A stretch of 64,000 bases of DNA. It comes from Oscillospiraceae bacterium. Its GTDB lineage: Bacteria > Bacillota > Clostridia > Oscillospirales > Ruminococcaceae. Position numbers and translations under genes: made by a program. Below, piece after piece: positions 8,255 to 18,228 of this stretch (position 1 is its first letter; each line of letters opens with the position of its first letter). The DNA lies in NCBI GenBank assembly GCA_031266415.1, contig JAISBB010000005.1, forward strand, positions 1-64,000, read 5' to 3'. The notes under the pieces were generated by a model that saw nothing but the letters and a program-made list of their open reading frames with translations, was not told where the DNA came from and did not search any database.

Positions 8255-8283
8255 AGTGTAACACATAGTTTTCGTAAAATCAA
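8255..8283 (-). promoter_or_regulatory. Sigma-A type promoter of the surface protein gene
   Basis: TTGATT and TACACT on the minus strand are separated by exactly 17 bases, 68 bases upstream of the ATG at 8187. The leader contains the hairpin element at 8217-8241 and a strong GGAGGT ribosome binding site. Confidence 0.7.
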
Positions 8284-8376
8284 TAGGTATTGCAAAAAAA
8301 TTATTTTTTATTTCACACTAACTCATCGCCACCTGTAATTCTTTGCATTTTCGGTGTATTTACTTCGCAAAAAATT

Positions 8377-8616
8377 TTAACCAGAGCTTTTCGACCATCT
8401 TTCTATTTTGTAACCATATTCCAATTTCAAACTTACCTGTCGCACATCTCCAAAATCCAAATCGCACAATTTTAATCCCCCATTAACAAACTGATTCACG
8501 TCTCCTGTAACAAAAAACTCCGTTGTGAAAGAACCACACACCTCTCTGGAAATATCCCACTCTGAAAATATTGCTGTTGCAGAATCAATAACTGTCACTT
8601 TCTCACAAAAAAATCA
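8377..8616 (-). pseudogene. Duplicated 3' fragment of murI
   Basis: This stretch repeats the last ~190 bases of murI directly downstream of it. It encodes about 55 residues nearly identical to the MurI C-terminus (VTVIDSATAIFSEWD onward) and then continues 18 residues, SLKLEYGYKIERWSKSSG, to a stop. It has no ribosome binding site and lacks the rest of the enzyme, so it is probably not a functional gene. It likely preserves the original C-terminus that the upstream copy lost. Confidence 0.85.
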
Positions 8617-8812
8617 GCCACGCAAACTTACCTGCCGCACATTTCCAAAATCCAAATCGCACAATTTTAATCCCCCGTTAACAAACTGATTCACATCTCC
8701 TGTAACAAAAAACTCCGTTGTGAAAGAACCACACACCTCTCTGGAAATATCCCACTCTGAAAATATTGCTGTTGCAGAATCAATAACTGTCACTTTCCCA
8801 CAAAAAAAATCA
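8428..8812. repeat. Tandem duplication of about 190 bp at the end of murI
   Basis: Copy 1 covers about 8428-8616 and copy 2 about 8623-8812, with a 6-base joint. By eye there are five substitutions and one missing A in an A-run, giving about 97% identity. The duplication is recent enough to be obvious but has started to diverge. Confidence 0.92.
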
Positions 8813-9381
8813 AAAACACAAGGCGCCAAAAAACTATAGTGCGTGCAACCCAAAACAATTGCTTCCATTTGCTTCGGGAACTGTTTTAAATGCGAAAATA
8901 AAACTTCCTTTATTTTCGAAAGCTCTGCCCCAGATTCAATTAATGGAACCAATAACAAACTCGAAACCGAATAAACACGGCACTTTGGATTTTGGCACAT
9001 CACCAACTTTTCATATATATAACTCTGGCTAGTATATGGTGTTGCAAGTATTCCAACTTCCTTGAACATCTTCGTTTTTTTTACCGCTGGTTCTAAAACA
9101 TTTAAAACTTTAAATTGCGCACAATCTGGAACAATACTTGTCTCCTCCAACAAAACAACCGCGGAAGTGTTGCAGGCAGCAATCAAAACATCTATCTGTT
9201 CTTGCAAAAAAAAACCAAATACACCACTCAAAATTGAAATTAATTCTGCACGATTTTTATTTCCATAAGGCAAGTTCTTTGAATCCGCCAAATAAACAAC
9301 ATTGCAATCACAAACTCTTCGCAACTCACAAAGAGTAAAAAGCCCCCCAATCCCTGAATCAAACATCCCTACTTTTAACAT
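8614..9381 (-). CDS. murI: Glutamate racemase
   Basis: MurI converts L-glutamate to D-glutamate for peptidoglycan. The protein has FDSGIGGL (residues 7-14), the first catalytic Cys in AACNTSAV (Cys70) and the second in LGCTHY (Cys179), so it should be active. Its length of 255 residues is slightly short. The last residues (SLRG and stop) come from the duplication joint, where the frame changes, rather than from the ancestral end. It follows ddl by five bases, so D-Glu and D-Ala-D-Ala synthesis are coupled in one transcript. Confidence 0.93.
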   Translation of the reverse strand: MLKVGMFDSGIGGLFTLCELRRVCDCNVVYLADSKNLPYGNKNRAELISILSGVFGFFLQEQIDVLIAACNTSAVVLLEETSIVPDCAQFKVLNVLEPAVKKTKMFKEVGILATPYTSQSYIYEKLVMCQNPKCRVYSVSSLLLVPLIESGAELSKIKEVLFSHLKQFPKQMEAIVLGCTHYSFLAPCVFDFFCGKVTVIDSATAIFSEWDISREVCGSFTTEFFVTGDVNQFVNGGLKLCDLDFGNVRQVSLRG

Positions 9382-9386
9382 ACCGA

Positions 9387-10430
9387 TTACGTCACCGCCA
9401 ACTCAATCAAGCGATCTATCAACTCAGAGTAACGCAAACCAGCTTCCATCATTAATTTAGGGTACATACTAATCTCTGTAAATCCAGGAATTGTGTTCAC
9501 TTCCAAAAACCACGGCTTCCCACGTTTATCTACAATAAAATCCACCCGTGCCATTGATCTGCAGGAAAGCAATTCATAAACGCACTTTGCAGCAAGCTGC
9601 ACTTCTTTTTTTGCAGCTTCACTGATTCGCGCCGGAATATGCAAAACACTTGGCTTAAGGTATTTTGCCTCGTAATCATAAAACTCATTGCAAGGCTCAA
9701 TTTCACCAGGAACAGAAACAATCAGTTCTCTGCCCTCCAAAATAGCGCACTCCACTTCACTTCCTTCAATCGCTTGTTGAACCAAAACCTTCTCATCTTT
9801 GGCAAACGCAAATTCCAGTGCACACAGAAGCTCACTCTCGTGTTTGACTTTCACAACACCAATTGAAGACCCATTACTTGCCGGCTTCACAAAAACTGGG
9901 TACTCCATAGATTTTTCTACTGCAGCTTGCATTTGCGCAATCACTTTTCTTTCATTGCACCAAAATGTAATCCACTTTGGGATATTAATCCCGTGTTTCT
10001 CTAAAATTGTATTCGTTAAATATTTATCCATGCAAACAGAACTGCAAGTAGCCCCACAACCAACATAAGGCGTTGCAGAAAGTTCAAACATCCCTTGAAT
10101 TTTTCCATCTTCACCGCCAAACCCATGCAAAATCGGGAAAACAACATCAAATGTTTTAAAATCTTGTGCAGAATCACACATAATTAATTTGCCGCTGTTG
10201 GTAAATTCAACACGCCTAAAATCACTTATGTTTTCTTGCCACTTATCACTTTTAATTTTTTCAATATCACCAAAATAAAGGTGCCAATCACCACTTTTAT
10301 CAATAATAATTGTGCTTACATCGTATTTTTCATAGTTTAAATTAGAAAGGATACCGCAACCAGAAAATAGTGAAATCTCATATTCTGCGGAATTCCCACC
10401 CATAACAACTCCCAATCGTAGCCGAGACAT
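9387..10430 (-). CDS. ddl: D-alanine--D-alanine ligase
   Basis: Ddl joins two D-alanines with ATP for the peptidoglycan stem. It is an ATP-grasp enzyme of about 347 residues: the N-terminal GGNSAEYEISLFSG block, the central YDYEAKYL omega-loop and the C-terminal FLEVNTIPGFT metal-binding block. The Tyr of EAKY is the residue found in D-Ala-D-Ala rather than D-Ala-D-Lac ligases, so this strain is predicted to make vancomycin-sensitive type precursors; that is an inference. The ATG at 10428-10430 is preferred because AAGGAAG lies upstream; in-frame GTG and TTG codons precede it. Confidence 0.93.
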   Translation of the reverse strand: MSRLRLGVVMGGNSAEYEISLFSGCGILSNLNYEKYDVSTIIIDKSGDWHLYFGDIEKIKSDKWQENISDFRRVEFTNSGKLIMCDSAQDFKTFDVVFPILHGFGGEDGKIQGMFELSATPYVGCGATCSSVCMDKYLTNTILEKHGINIPKWITFWCNERKVIAQMQAAVEKSMEYPVFVKPASNGSSIGVVKVKHESELLCALEFAFAKDEKVLVQQAIEGSEVECAILEGRELIVSVPGEIEPCNEFYDYEAKYLKPSVLHIPARISEAAKKEVQLAAKCVYELLSCRSMARVDFIVDKRGKPWFLEVNTIPGFTEISMYPKLMMEAGLRYSELIDRLIELAVT

Positions 10431-10519
10431 AATCAACACTTCCTTTTGTTATTGTTTCGCAATGTATTCTAAGTTTATATTACAAACTTCAGGAGTTTTT
10501 TCTAACAAAACTTTCGCAC

Positions 10520-11290
10520 TTAAAGGTATTTCACCCGAATAATTTCACGGGCCTTTCCAGTTGTTGAATCAATTGTTAAAATCACGCCATTAATTTCATG
10601 TGGTCCGACAGCTGGCTTACATTGAAAAAAACCATCTGTTGCCGCCTTAAAATCAATTTCGGTTGGGTCGGCACCCAAAACCGAAACACAAACACCAACC
10701 ATTCCCAAATCAGAAATATAAGCTGTGCCCTTCGGTAAAATTTGTTCATCTGCTGTTTGCACGTGCGTGTGCGTTCCAACCACAGCAGAAACATGTCCAT
10801 CCACTTGAAATCCTAGCAGTTTTTTTTCTGCTGTAGATTCTGCATGAAAATCTATCACCGTTGCGGGATATTGATGTTGCGCAAGAACTGCCTCAATTGA
10901 CTCAAACGCACTGGTTGATGGCATTTTCATAAATGCACAGCCCATGACATTTATTATGCAAAGCTGAAAATGCCCTTTATCATAAACAAAAACACCATGC
11001 CCAGAAAAACCAGCAGGTAAGTTTATTGGTCGCAACAAAAAATCACATTCCGAAAAAAGGCGGGCAGCTTGCTTTTTACGGAATGCGTGATTCCCCGTTG
11101 TAATTACATCAACACCAGCACTAACTAACTTTTTTACGCTCTTGTAAGAAACGCCATTCCCAGCGGCCGAATTCTCTCCATTCGCAATCACAACATCAAT
11201 ATTTAAGCGCTTTATTATCTCTGGTAACCGACAACATAAAAACTCACAACCAGCCTCTCCAACAACATCACCAATCATTAAAACTTTCAT
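10520..11290 (-). CDS. ymdB: YmdB-family metallophosphoesterase (2',3'-cyclic-nucleotide phosphodiesterase)
   Basis: The sequence starts KVLMIGDVVG, with NGENSAAG near residue 40, TGNHAFRKK near residue 67 and VGTHTHVQTADE near residue 176, which are the metal-binding motifs of the TIGR00282/YmdB family. YmdB of Bacillus subtilis hydrolyses cyclic nucleotides and affects biofilm formation. About 256 residues is the family length. It lies 25 bases after rny, and the rny-ymdB pair is conserved in Firmicutes, which supports both calls. An in-frame TTG just before the ATG is an alternative start. Confidence 0.9.
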   Translation of the reverse strand: MKVLMIGDVVGEAGCEFLCCRLPEIIKRLNIDVVIANGENSAAGNGVSYKSVKKLVSAGVDVITTGNHAFRKKQAARLFSECDFLLRPINLPAGFSGHGVFVYDKGHFQLCIINVMGCAFMKMPSTSAFESIEAVLAQHQYPATVIDFHAESTAEKKLLGFQVDGHVSAVVGTHTHVQTADEQILPKGTAYISDLGMVGVCVSVLGADPTEIDFKAATDGFFQCKPAVGPHEINGVILTIDSTTGKAREIIRVKYL

Positions 11291-11314
11291 CAATAATCCA
11301 CTTTCAACAAACCT

Positions 11315-12871
11315 TCACTTCGCAAATTCAGCAACACGCCGTTCACGAATCATACTGACTTTAATCTGGCCAGGGTAATCAAGCTCTTGTTCTACCTTTT
11401 TTGCAATTTCACGGCCCAGTAAAATTAATTTGTCATCGTCCACAGCATCTGGATTAACCATTATCCGAATTTCACGTCCTGCCTGAATAGCGTAAGATTT
11501 TTCTACCCCAGCAAAAGAACGGGCAATTTCCTCAAGTTTTTCTATTTTCTTAATAAATTTTTCTAAATTTTCTCTGCGAGCACCAGGCCGTGCAGCAGAA
11601 ATTGCATCTGCTGCCTGAACCAAAAACGCTTCTGGAGATTTTGCTTCAATATCACCATGGTGGGCTTCAATCGCATGAATCACAGCAGGGGACTCTTTAT
11701 ACTTTTTTGCCAATTCCACTCCAATTTGAACATGCGACCCCTCAACTTCATAACTCATTGCTTTCCCAATATCATGTAATAATCCTGCACGCTTAGCAAC
11801 AGCAGCATTCGCTCCAATATCATCAGCCATCATTGCGGCAAGGTTTGCAACCTCCACAGAATGCAAAAATATGTTTTGAGCATAACTGGTTCTATATTTT
11901 AATTTCCCAAGTAACTTCACTAACTCCATGTTCATATTGTGGATTCCCAAATTTAAAAGTGCCTGCTCCCCATCCATTTTCATCTTTTGCTCTAACTCTT
12001 TCTGTGACTTTTCCACAATATCTTCAATTTTCCCCGGATGAATGCGCCCATCTATAATAAGTTTTTCTATGGCCATTTTTGCAATTTCTCGCCGAATTGG
12101 ATCTGGACATGAAACAGTTATAACTTCTGGGGTATCGTCAATAATAAGGTCAACCCCCAGTGAAGTTTCAAGTGCACGAATATTTCGACCCTCACGCCCA
12201 ATAATCCGGCCTTTCATTTCATCTGCCGGCAAAGGAATCACCGAAACTGTCATTTCAGCAACTTCATCAACACAATAACGTTGAATTGCTTGCGAAATAA
12301 CTTCTTTTGCTTTAGATTTTGATTCTTCTTCTAAGAAGCGACTATATTCAGATACTTTTAAAGCCTTTTCGTGATTTAATTCTTGATCTAATTTGTTGAT
12401 TATTTGTTCACGCGCTTGCGCCTTAGAAAGTCCAGAAAGCCGCTCTAATGCCTCAAATTCGTGGCGCTTAATCGTTTCAACCTCTTCTAATTTATTTTTT
12501 GCTTCTTTAAGTTTTGCCAAAATTTGCTCTTCTTTTTTTTCTAACCCCACTATTTTACGTTCAATTGTATCTTCTTTTTGAGAGACTCTGCGTTCCTGCC
12601 TGCCAAGTTCTGTACGTCTATCTTTAAGTTCTTTTTCAATTTCATTTCGCAATTTAAAAGCCTCATCTTTGGCTTCAAGCAAAACTTCTTTTCGCCTAGC
12701 ATCAGCTAATCGAATAGCTTCATTCACAATTTTTTTTGCTTCCTCTTCTGCACTTTTAATACCAGACTCTGCAATATTTTTACGACGAATTTCCCCCAAC
12801 TTAAACACAACCGGGCACAAAATCAACAAGAATAAAACGAACACAATAGCTTCAATTGTACCAACATTCAA
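11315..12871 (-). CDS. rny: Ribonuclease Y
   Basis: RNase Y is the membrane-bound endoribonuclease that starts mRNA decay in many Gram-positives. The 518 residues show an N-terminal membrane helix (about 5-25), a long Lys/Glu-rich coiled coil (about 30-200), a KH domain (GRIIGREGRNIRALE near residue 222) and an HD domain with LLHDIGKA (near 350) and EAHHGD. The start is TTG after GGTGAATAGG. A TATAAT-like sequence lies about 80 bases upstream on the minus strand. Confidence 0.96.
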   Translation of the reverse strand: MNVGTIEAIVFVLFLLILCPVVFKLGEIRRKNIAESGIKSAEEEAKKIVNEAIRLADARRKEVLLEAKDEAFKLRNEIEKELKDRRTELGRQERRVSQKEDTIERKIVGLEKKEEQILAKLKEAKNKLEEVETIKRHEFEALERLSGLSKAQAREQIINKLDQELNHEKALKVSEYSRFLEEESKSKAKEVISQAIQRYCVDEVAEMTVSVIPLPADEMKGRIIGREGRNIRALETSLGVDLIIDDTPEVITVSCPDPIRREIAKMAIEKLIIDGRIHPGKIEDIVEKSQKELEQKMKMDGEQALLNLGIHNMNMELVKLLGKLKYRTSYAQNIFLHSVEVANLAAMMADDIGANAAVAKRAGLLHDIGKAMSYEVEGSHVQIGVELAKKYKESPAVIHAIEAHHGDIEAKSPEAFLVQAADAISAARPGARRENLEKFIKKIEKLEEIARSFAGVEKSYAIQAGREIRIMVNPDAVDDDKLILLGREIAKKVEQELDYPGQIKVSMIRERRVAEFAK

Positions 12872-13301
12872 ACCTATTCACCATATACTACTTGGAACGG
12901 TTCCGCATAGAAACCAAACTAAATTCAATACTTTCAACTCACCGATTTATATTATATTTTAAAACACAACTTAGGCAGAAATAGACTTTTAGCATTATTC
13001 AACCGAATTAACACCAAACTTCAATTTTGCATTTGCATTCAAATAAGATTATAAAGCCACAAACAAGCATACCACAGCTATTAAAAACATATAGCCATAG
13101 ATTATATCCAAAAAATCCTTAAAAATCGGCAAATCACAAGTACTAAAAGGTACACCACTTTCCACGCAGTATCCTTTCACTGCAATTTTCAATTGTTTTC
13201 TGCAACCTTTGCAAAAAAACGAGTTTAAAAAAATAAAAACTATTAAATAAATCCCTATTTAAAAATTTAATACACACTTAGTATACCACTAAGTAATAAA
13301 C
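12872..13301. other. AT-rich intergenic stretch upstream of rny
   Basis: No gene is seen. On the minus strand TATAAT (12951-12956) could be the -10 of rny, but no convincing -35 sits at the right distance. The rest is AT-rich with poly-A/T runs. Near its right end is an inverted repeat at 13276-13294. Confidence 0.5.
13276..13294. repeat. Inverted repeat ACTTAGT-N5-ACTAAGT
   Basis: Two perfect 7-base arms (13276-13282 and 13288-13294) flank ATACC. It lies directly before the primase remnant. It could be an operator or a leftover of the mobile element; nothing else supports either reading. Confidence 0.5.
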
Positions 13302-14095
13302 GTGGCAAGCTTTATGGAGTGGTACAAAAAAACAAAAGATCAGAAATATTGGAAAAAACCTTGGTTAAAAAAGTGGCATACAATGAATCAAGATCAGGCA
13401 AAAAGATATATACAACAAAGGGCTGCAAAATATTCAGAACGAGATAGAAGGGGGAGTATATTTGCCCATATCCCATATGTTAAGAGTGAGACTGAGGGAA
13501 ATAGGACAGAAATAACCACACAAGAAGGAATACTTTTAATTATTAGGTAAACTGTTTTACAAGTGCAGGTATTATAAACATTCTAGGGCTTCAACATGGG
13601 ATTACAGATTATCCCCGTAAACTACAAAAGGCTTGCGAGATATTCAATATCCAACTAGAGAACAACTATAATAGGGCCAAAAACTTTATTAGTTCAGAGC
13701 CCATCAAACCAGTCTAAAAACAAACAAGATTGGCAAAACCCTGTGCCTGAACCGGATTTCTTTCTGAATGTCAACAAGAATATAAAGAAAACAACATATC
13801 ACAGGGAGTTCACAAAAGAAACTATCAACCGATTTAAGCTGGGCTATGTAGGAAAAAGAGCACCTCAAAAACGGAAAGCATCTTTGTCCTCGCTTGATAA
13901 TGCTAAAGAGAAACCAGAAATCCTATTTTTATTGTAGAGAGAGCTGGATGCTCAGTTATATTTGGAGAGCATAACAAATAAAAGAGCCCTAATAACCTTG
14001 CAGGTTGCAGGAGAGCCCAGTTCCTACTCAACCACTATTATAGCTACGGACAAAGTGGAATACCTCTCAAAGATAAATGTAGCTAACAAAAAAAA
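13302..14095 (+). pseudogene. Decayed mobile-element DNA primase (zinc-finger plus TOPRIM type)
   Basis: Several frames over 800 bases read as pieces of one plasmid/conjugative-element primase. Piece one (about 13383-13550, from MNQDQAKRYIQQ to ITTQEG) resembles the N-terminal CHC2 zinc-finger region, but the cysteines are gone. Piece two (about 13570-13716) reads GLQHGITDYPRKLQKACEIF. Piece three (13743-13937) contains FTKETINRFKLGY, the usual lead-in to TOPRIM. Around 13930 the bases would read IVEGELDALS, the TOPRIM motif, if small indels were repaired. Stops and frameshifts between the pieces make it non-functional. Identification rests on remembered family patterns, not on a search. Confidence 0.6.
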
Positions 14096-14787
14096 TCTAT
14101 TATGTCTATAGAAAAGAAAACAATTCCATAAATTTCAAAACTTGCCCATTTTTCGAAACAACTCCCAACACCTTTGTTTCTTGACATCCATTTGTCCCAA
14201 CAGTTCACAGCACCTGCCACAATGGAAAAATATTTTTCTATTTTCACAGACTACCACAATGCTTTTTTCTTGTGTTTCACACTTTTCTAAGCATTTTAGC
14301 AATTGCAGCTGCCTCCACACACCACACACACCAAATTCCGTTACAGTTATAATTAACTTTTTTCTACATTCATAAATAATCATTTAGTAAAACGACAATA
14401 ACCAACTCACCAGCCATTAGCTTCCCTAAGATACAAACACACCCATTGACACTCTGGCTTTTAGGCATAACAAACTTTAAGATTGACTGTTAAATTTTCA
14501 AACGCCATTTGCTTTTCTGAATTTTACTAACACACAAACGTAAGCAGAAAATTCAGTTGCCATTTTGTGGTGGTTCTTTCAACAAGTTAACTTCTGCGAC
14601 ACAAAACAATAATAATTAGCACAAATCATCAATTGATAGTTTCTGAAAAAACGAAGGAAATAACCACCATTTTCTTTTAGATTAAAATCATATACGCTAA
14701 AACCACAACGTTGCCAAATTTATGATAAAATATTCATTAAGAAACTGAAAATTTAATTGTAAAAATCCTATAAAGAGGTTCAAAGAT
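14096..14787. other. Intergenic stretch between the primase relic and obg
   Basis: Nearly 700 AT-rich bases without a convincing gene. A Cys-rich frame on the minus strand (14135-14383) has no ribosome binding site and no recognisable family. TGATAAAAT at 14723-14731 looks like an extended -10 about 57 bases before obg. Nothing else is seen. Confidence 0.5.
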
Positions 14788-16068
14788 ATGTTTATTGATC
14801 TTGCATTAATCAAAGTACAAGCAGGTAAAGGTGGAAATGGCGTTGTCAGCTTTCACCGTGAAAAATATGTTGCAAGCGGCGGCCCAGATGGTGGCGATGG
14901 CGGCAAAGGCGGCGATATCATTCTAAAAGTAGACCACAATTTAAACACATTGGTTGATTTTCACCTAAGAACAGAATTTAAGGCACAAGACGGAGAAAAT
15001 GGGAAACGCAATAACTGTGCAGGGAAATCTGCACCAAACATAGTAATCAAACTTCCCCAAGGAACAATTGTACGCGACAAAGAATCTAAAAACATAATCA
15101 TTGACTTGTCAGAAATCGAATCTTTTGTTATTGCAAAAGGCGGGCGCGGTGGGCGCGGGAACCAACATTTTGCAACACCTTCGCATCAAGTACCTAATTT
15201 TGCAATTCCAGGTGAAAAAGGCGTTACCAGAGATCTTATTTTGGAATTGAAAATATTAGCCGATGTTGGCTTAATTGGATTCCCAAATGTCGGCAAATCG
15301 ACTTTAATTTCAGCATTAAGCAACGCACACCCCAAAATCGCAAATTACCCTTTCACAACCTTGCAGCCACATCTTGGCGTTGTTTGCTCCAAAGGGTGCG
15401 TTCCGTTTGTTGTTGCAGATATCCCAGGATTAATTGAAGGTGCAAGTGGTGGTGCAGGATTAGGTCTTACTTTCTTAAGACACGTGGAACGCTGCCGGTT
15501 GCTTTGGCATGTTGTAGACGCCGCAGCCATTGATAGCAGGGACCCTATCTCAGACATTGAGATAGTAAACGGCGAACTGGCGAATTTCAGTTCAGATTTG
15601 TGCAAAAAACAACAAATATTAATAGCGAACAAATCAGATGCAGCCACCCCGGAACAAATTCAAAAATTAAAAAATTACGCACAAAAAAACAATGTTCCAT
15701 TCTTTGTGATCAGCGCAGCAACACAAAGCGGATTGAAACAATTGAAAGAAGTAACACTACAGATGATTAAAAACCTGCCACCTGTTAAAATTTTTACGCC
15801 AGAATTTCACGAAGAACTCACCCAAACATACCGCGCGAACCAAAAAGAATTTAAAATCGAAGTGAAAAATGGCGTATTTATAATCCAGTCGGAATATTTA
15901 GCACGAATCCTAAAATCTGGAGATTTACTTGATTATGAATCTTTATTATATTTTCAAAAAATGCTAATTAAAACCGGGGTAGATGCTGAACTTAAAAAAC
16001 TCGGAATTCAAAAATCAAACACCGTTATTATTGATGGGATTAACTTCGAATTTGAATACATTCCATAA
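14788..16068 (+). CDS. obg: GTPase Obg/CgtA
   Basis: Obg is an essential GTPase for 50S ribosome maturation and stress control. The 426-residue protein shows the Gly-rich Obg fold (residues 1-157; GGPDGGDGGKGGD), the G domain with G1 GFPNVGKSTL (near 166), G3 DIPGLI and G4 NKSD, and a C-terminal OCT domain (about 345-426). The ATG follows AGAGG. It stands alone on the plus strand, away from the rplU-rpmA genes it often accompanies, and converges with uvrB. Confidence 0.97.
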   Translation: MFIDLALIKVQAGKGGNGVVSFHREKYVASGGPDGGDGGKGGDIILKVDHNLNTLVDFHLRTEFKAQDGENGKRNNCAGKSAPNIVIKLPQGTIVRDKESKNIIIDLSEIESFVIAKGGRGGRGNQHFATPSHQVPNFAIPGEKGVTRDLILELKILADVGLIGFPNVGKSTLISALSNAHPKIANYPFTTLQPHLGVVCSKGCVPFVVADIPGLIEGASGGAGLGLTFLRHVERCRLLWHVVDAAAIDSRDPISDIEIVNGELANFSSDLCKKQQILIANKSDAATPEQIQKLKNYAQKNNVPFFVISAATQSGLKQLKEVTLQMIKNLPPVKIFTPEFHEELTQTYRANQKEFKIEVKNGVFIIQSEYLARILKSGDLLDYESLLYFQKMLIKTGVDAELKKLGIQKSNTVIIDGINFEFEYIP

Positions 16069-16146
16069 TCTCGTGATTCTTTATGTACAAAAATTTAGTG
16101 CTACTCTAAAACTTTCTTTGTTCAAAAAACACTCTGTAATTTCTTC

Positions 16147-18108
16147 CTATGGATTGCTTAACTCTTGGATTAAATCTCGAAGATGGGCCGCATATTCAAA
16201 TTCTAGCATTTTTGCAGCTTTTTTCATCTCTTTGGTCAACTCCACAATTTGAGCCGCTACTTCAATGTCGTTTTGCTTACCACTAACACCCTCAGCCAAT
16301 TCTTCAGAATAAGATAATTTTAACATATCGCGAACATCTTTCTTTATTGTTTCGGGAGTAATTTTGTTTTTAATATTATATTCTTTTTGAATTTGGCGTC
16401 TTCTATTTGTTTCCTCAATTGCTGTTTCCATTGAATCGGTAATAAAATCAGCATACATAATAACCTGACCATTCACATTTCTTGCCGCACGGCCAATTGT
16501 TTGAATCAGCGATGTTCGCGACCGTAAAAAACCTTCTTTGTCAGCATCAAGAATCGCGACCAATGAAACCTCTGGAATGTCTAACCCCTCACGAAGCAAA
16601 TTAATTCCGACCAAAACATCAATTTCCCCTAGCCTCAGCGCCCGTATTATCCGCGTGCGTTCAATGGTATCAATATCACTGTGCATATATTCAACTTTTA
16701 TTTTTTTCTCACCAAGATATTTTGTTAAATCTTCTGCCATTTTTTTTGTAAGTGTAGTCACCAAAACTCGTTCACAGCGTTGCGTTCGCTCATGAATTTG
16801 AGTTACTAAGTCCAGCACTTGCCCCGTAATTGGCTTCACTAAAATTTCTGGATCTAACAACCCAGTTGGGCGAATTAACTGCTCGAAAATATATGAAGAA
16901 CTTACATCCCTTTCGAAATCACCCGGGGTTGCACTAACAAAAACCACTTGATTTAGTTTCTCATAAAATTCTTCAAAATTAAGTGGCCTGTTGTCTCGCG
17001 CCGAAGGTAAACGAAATCCATTTTCAATAAGCACAGATTTCCTGGAAGCATCACTTGAAAACATACCTCTAACTTGTGGTAATGTAACATGCGACTCATC
17101 AATCACCATCAAAAAATCATCTGGCATATAATCAAGAAGTGTAAAAGGAGCACTCCCAGGCTCTCTGCCGGCAAGAATTCGTGAGTAATTTTCAATCCCT
17201 TTACAAAAGCCAATTTCCCTAAGAAGTTCCATATCGTAATTTGTTCGCTGCTTAATTCTGTGCGCTTCCACTAATTTACCTTCAACTTCAAATAGTTTAA
17301 CTTGATTTTGCATTTCTTCGCTAATAACATCAATTGCACCTGCCAATTTTTCCCTCGGGATCACATAATGCGAAGCAGGATAGATTGCAACATGGCGCAA
17401 ATTAGACTTTATTTGCCCGGTTACCGGATTAATTTTTAAGATTTTTTCAACCTCATCGCCCCAAAATTGAATTCTAATGGCATTTTCACTTTCATAAACC
17501 GGGAAAATGTCGACAACATCACCCCGTACCCTAAACTTATTATGAACAAATTCCACATTACTACGTTCATACTGAATCTCAATTAGTTTTTGAATTAATT
17601 CATCTCTAGTTTTATACATCCCCGGCCGCAAAGAAACCACCATATTTCTATAATCAACAGGATTGCCTAAACTATAAATGCAAGAAACACTCGCCACAAT
17701 AATAACATCTTTACGCTCAGAAAGAGCAGCGGTTGCAGAATGACGCAGCCGCTCTATTTCTTCATTAATTGCACTATCCTTTTCTATATATGTGTCTGTG
17801 CTAGCTATGTATGCTTCTGGTTGATAATAGTCATAATAACTTACAAAATATTCAACTGAGTTTTCTGGAAAGAAGTCTCTAAATTCACTGCACAGTTGCG
17901 CCGCTAAAGTTTTGTTGTGCGCAAGAACCAAAGTAGTACGGTTAACTCTTTCAATAACATTTGCAATAGTAAATGTTTTCCCTGAACCTGTTACCCCCAG
18001 CAACGTCTGTTCTTTATGCCCTTCTTTAAGGGATGCAACCAGGTTACTCACTGCCAGTTCTTGGGCTCCCTTTAGTGTAAATTCTGAGCTGATTTTAAAC
18101 TTCTCCAT
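16147..18108 (-). CDS. uvrB: Excinuclease ABC subunit B
   Basis: UvrB verifies DNA damage in nucleotide excision repair. The 653-residue protein has Walker A GVTGSGKT near residue 39, the [11 protein letters not shown] beta-hairpin, DESHVTLPQ (DEAD-like box), the C-terminal helicase half with TIGRAARN, and a final UVR motif ([18 protein letters not shown]) for UvrC contact. I chose the ATG at 18106-18108 ([10 protein letters not shown]); a TTG eleven codons upstream is possible. uvrA and uvrC are not in the window. Confidence 0.97.
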   Translation of the reverse strand: MEKFKISSEFTLKGAQELAVSNLVASLKEGHKEQTLLGVTGSGKTFTIANVIERVNRTTLVLAHNKTLAAQLCSEFRDFFPENSVEYFVSYYDYYQPEAYIASTDTYIEKDSAINEEIERLRHSATAALSERKDVIIVASVSCIYSLGNPVDYRNMVVSLRPGMYKTRDELIQKLIEIQYERSNVEFVHNKFRVRGDVVDIFPVYESENAIRIQFWGDEVEKILKINPVTGQIKSNLRHVAIYPASHYVIPREKLAGAIDVISEEMQNQVKLFEVEGKLVEAHRIKQRTNYDMELLREIGFCKGIENYSRILAGREPGSAPFTLLDYMPDDFLMVIDESHVTLPQVRGMFSSDASRKSVLIENGFRLPSARDNRPLNFEEFYEKLNQVVFVSATPGDFERDVSSSYIFEQLIRPTGLLDPEILVKPITGQVLDLVTQIHERTQRCERVLVTTLTKKMAEDLTKYLGEKKIKVEYMHSDIDTIERTRIIRALRLGEIDVLVGINLLREGLDIPEVSLVAILDADKEGFLRSRTSLIQTIGRAARNVNGQVIMYADFITDSMETAIEETNRRRQIQKEYNIKNKITPETIKKDVRDMLKLSYSEELAEGVSGKQNDIEVAAQIVELTKEMKKAAKMLEFEYAAHLRDLIQELSNP

Positions 18109-18228
18109 CCGGACTGCAACCCTCTTTAACCTTCCTTTCAACCAATTCCCTAAATTGACATTGCACTCACATCACTCAAAACATTTGCCCACTAACTTTT
18201 AACCATTTTAATTTAGCAGCACTTCAAT

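Noticed and set aside
14135-14383. Cys-rich 82-codon frame on the minus strand
   Set aside because: No ribosome binding site or promoter, an equally long frame lies on the opposite strand, and no zinc-binding pattern is regular.
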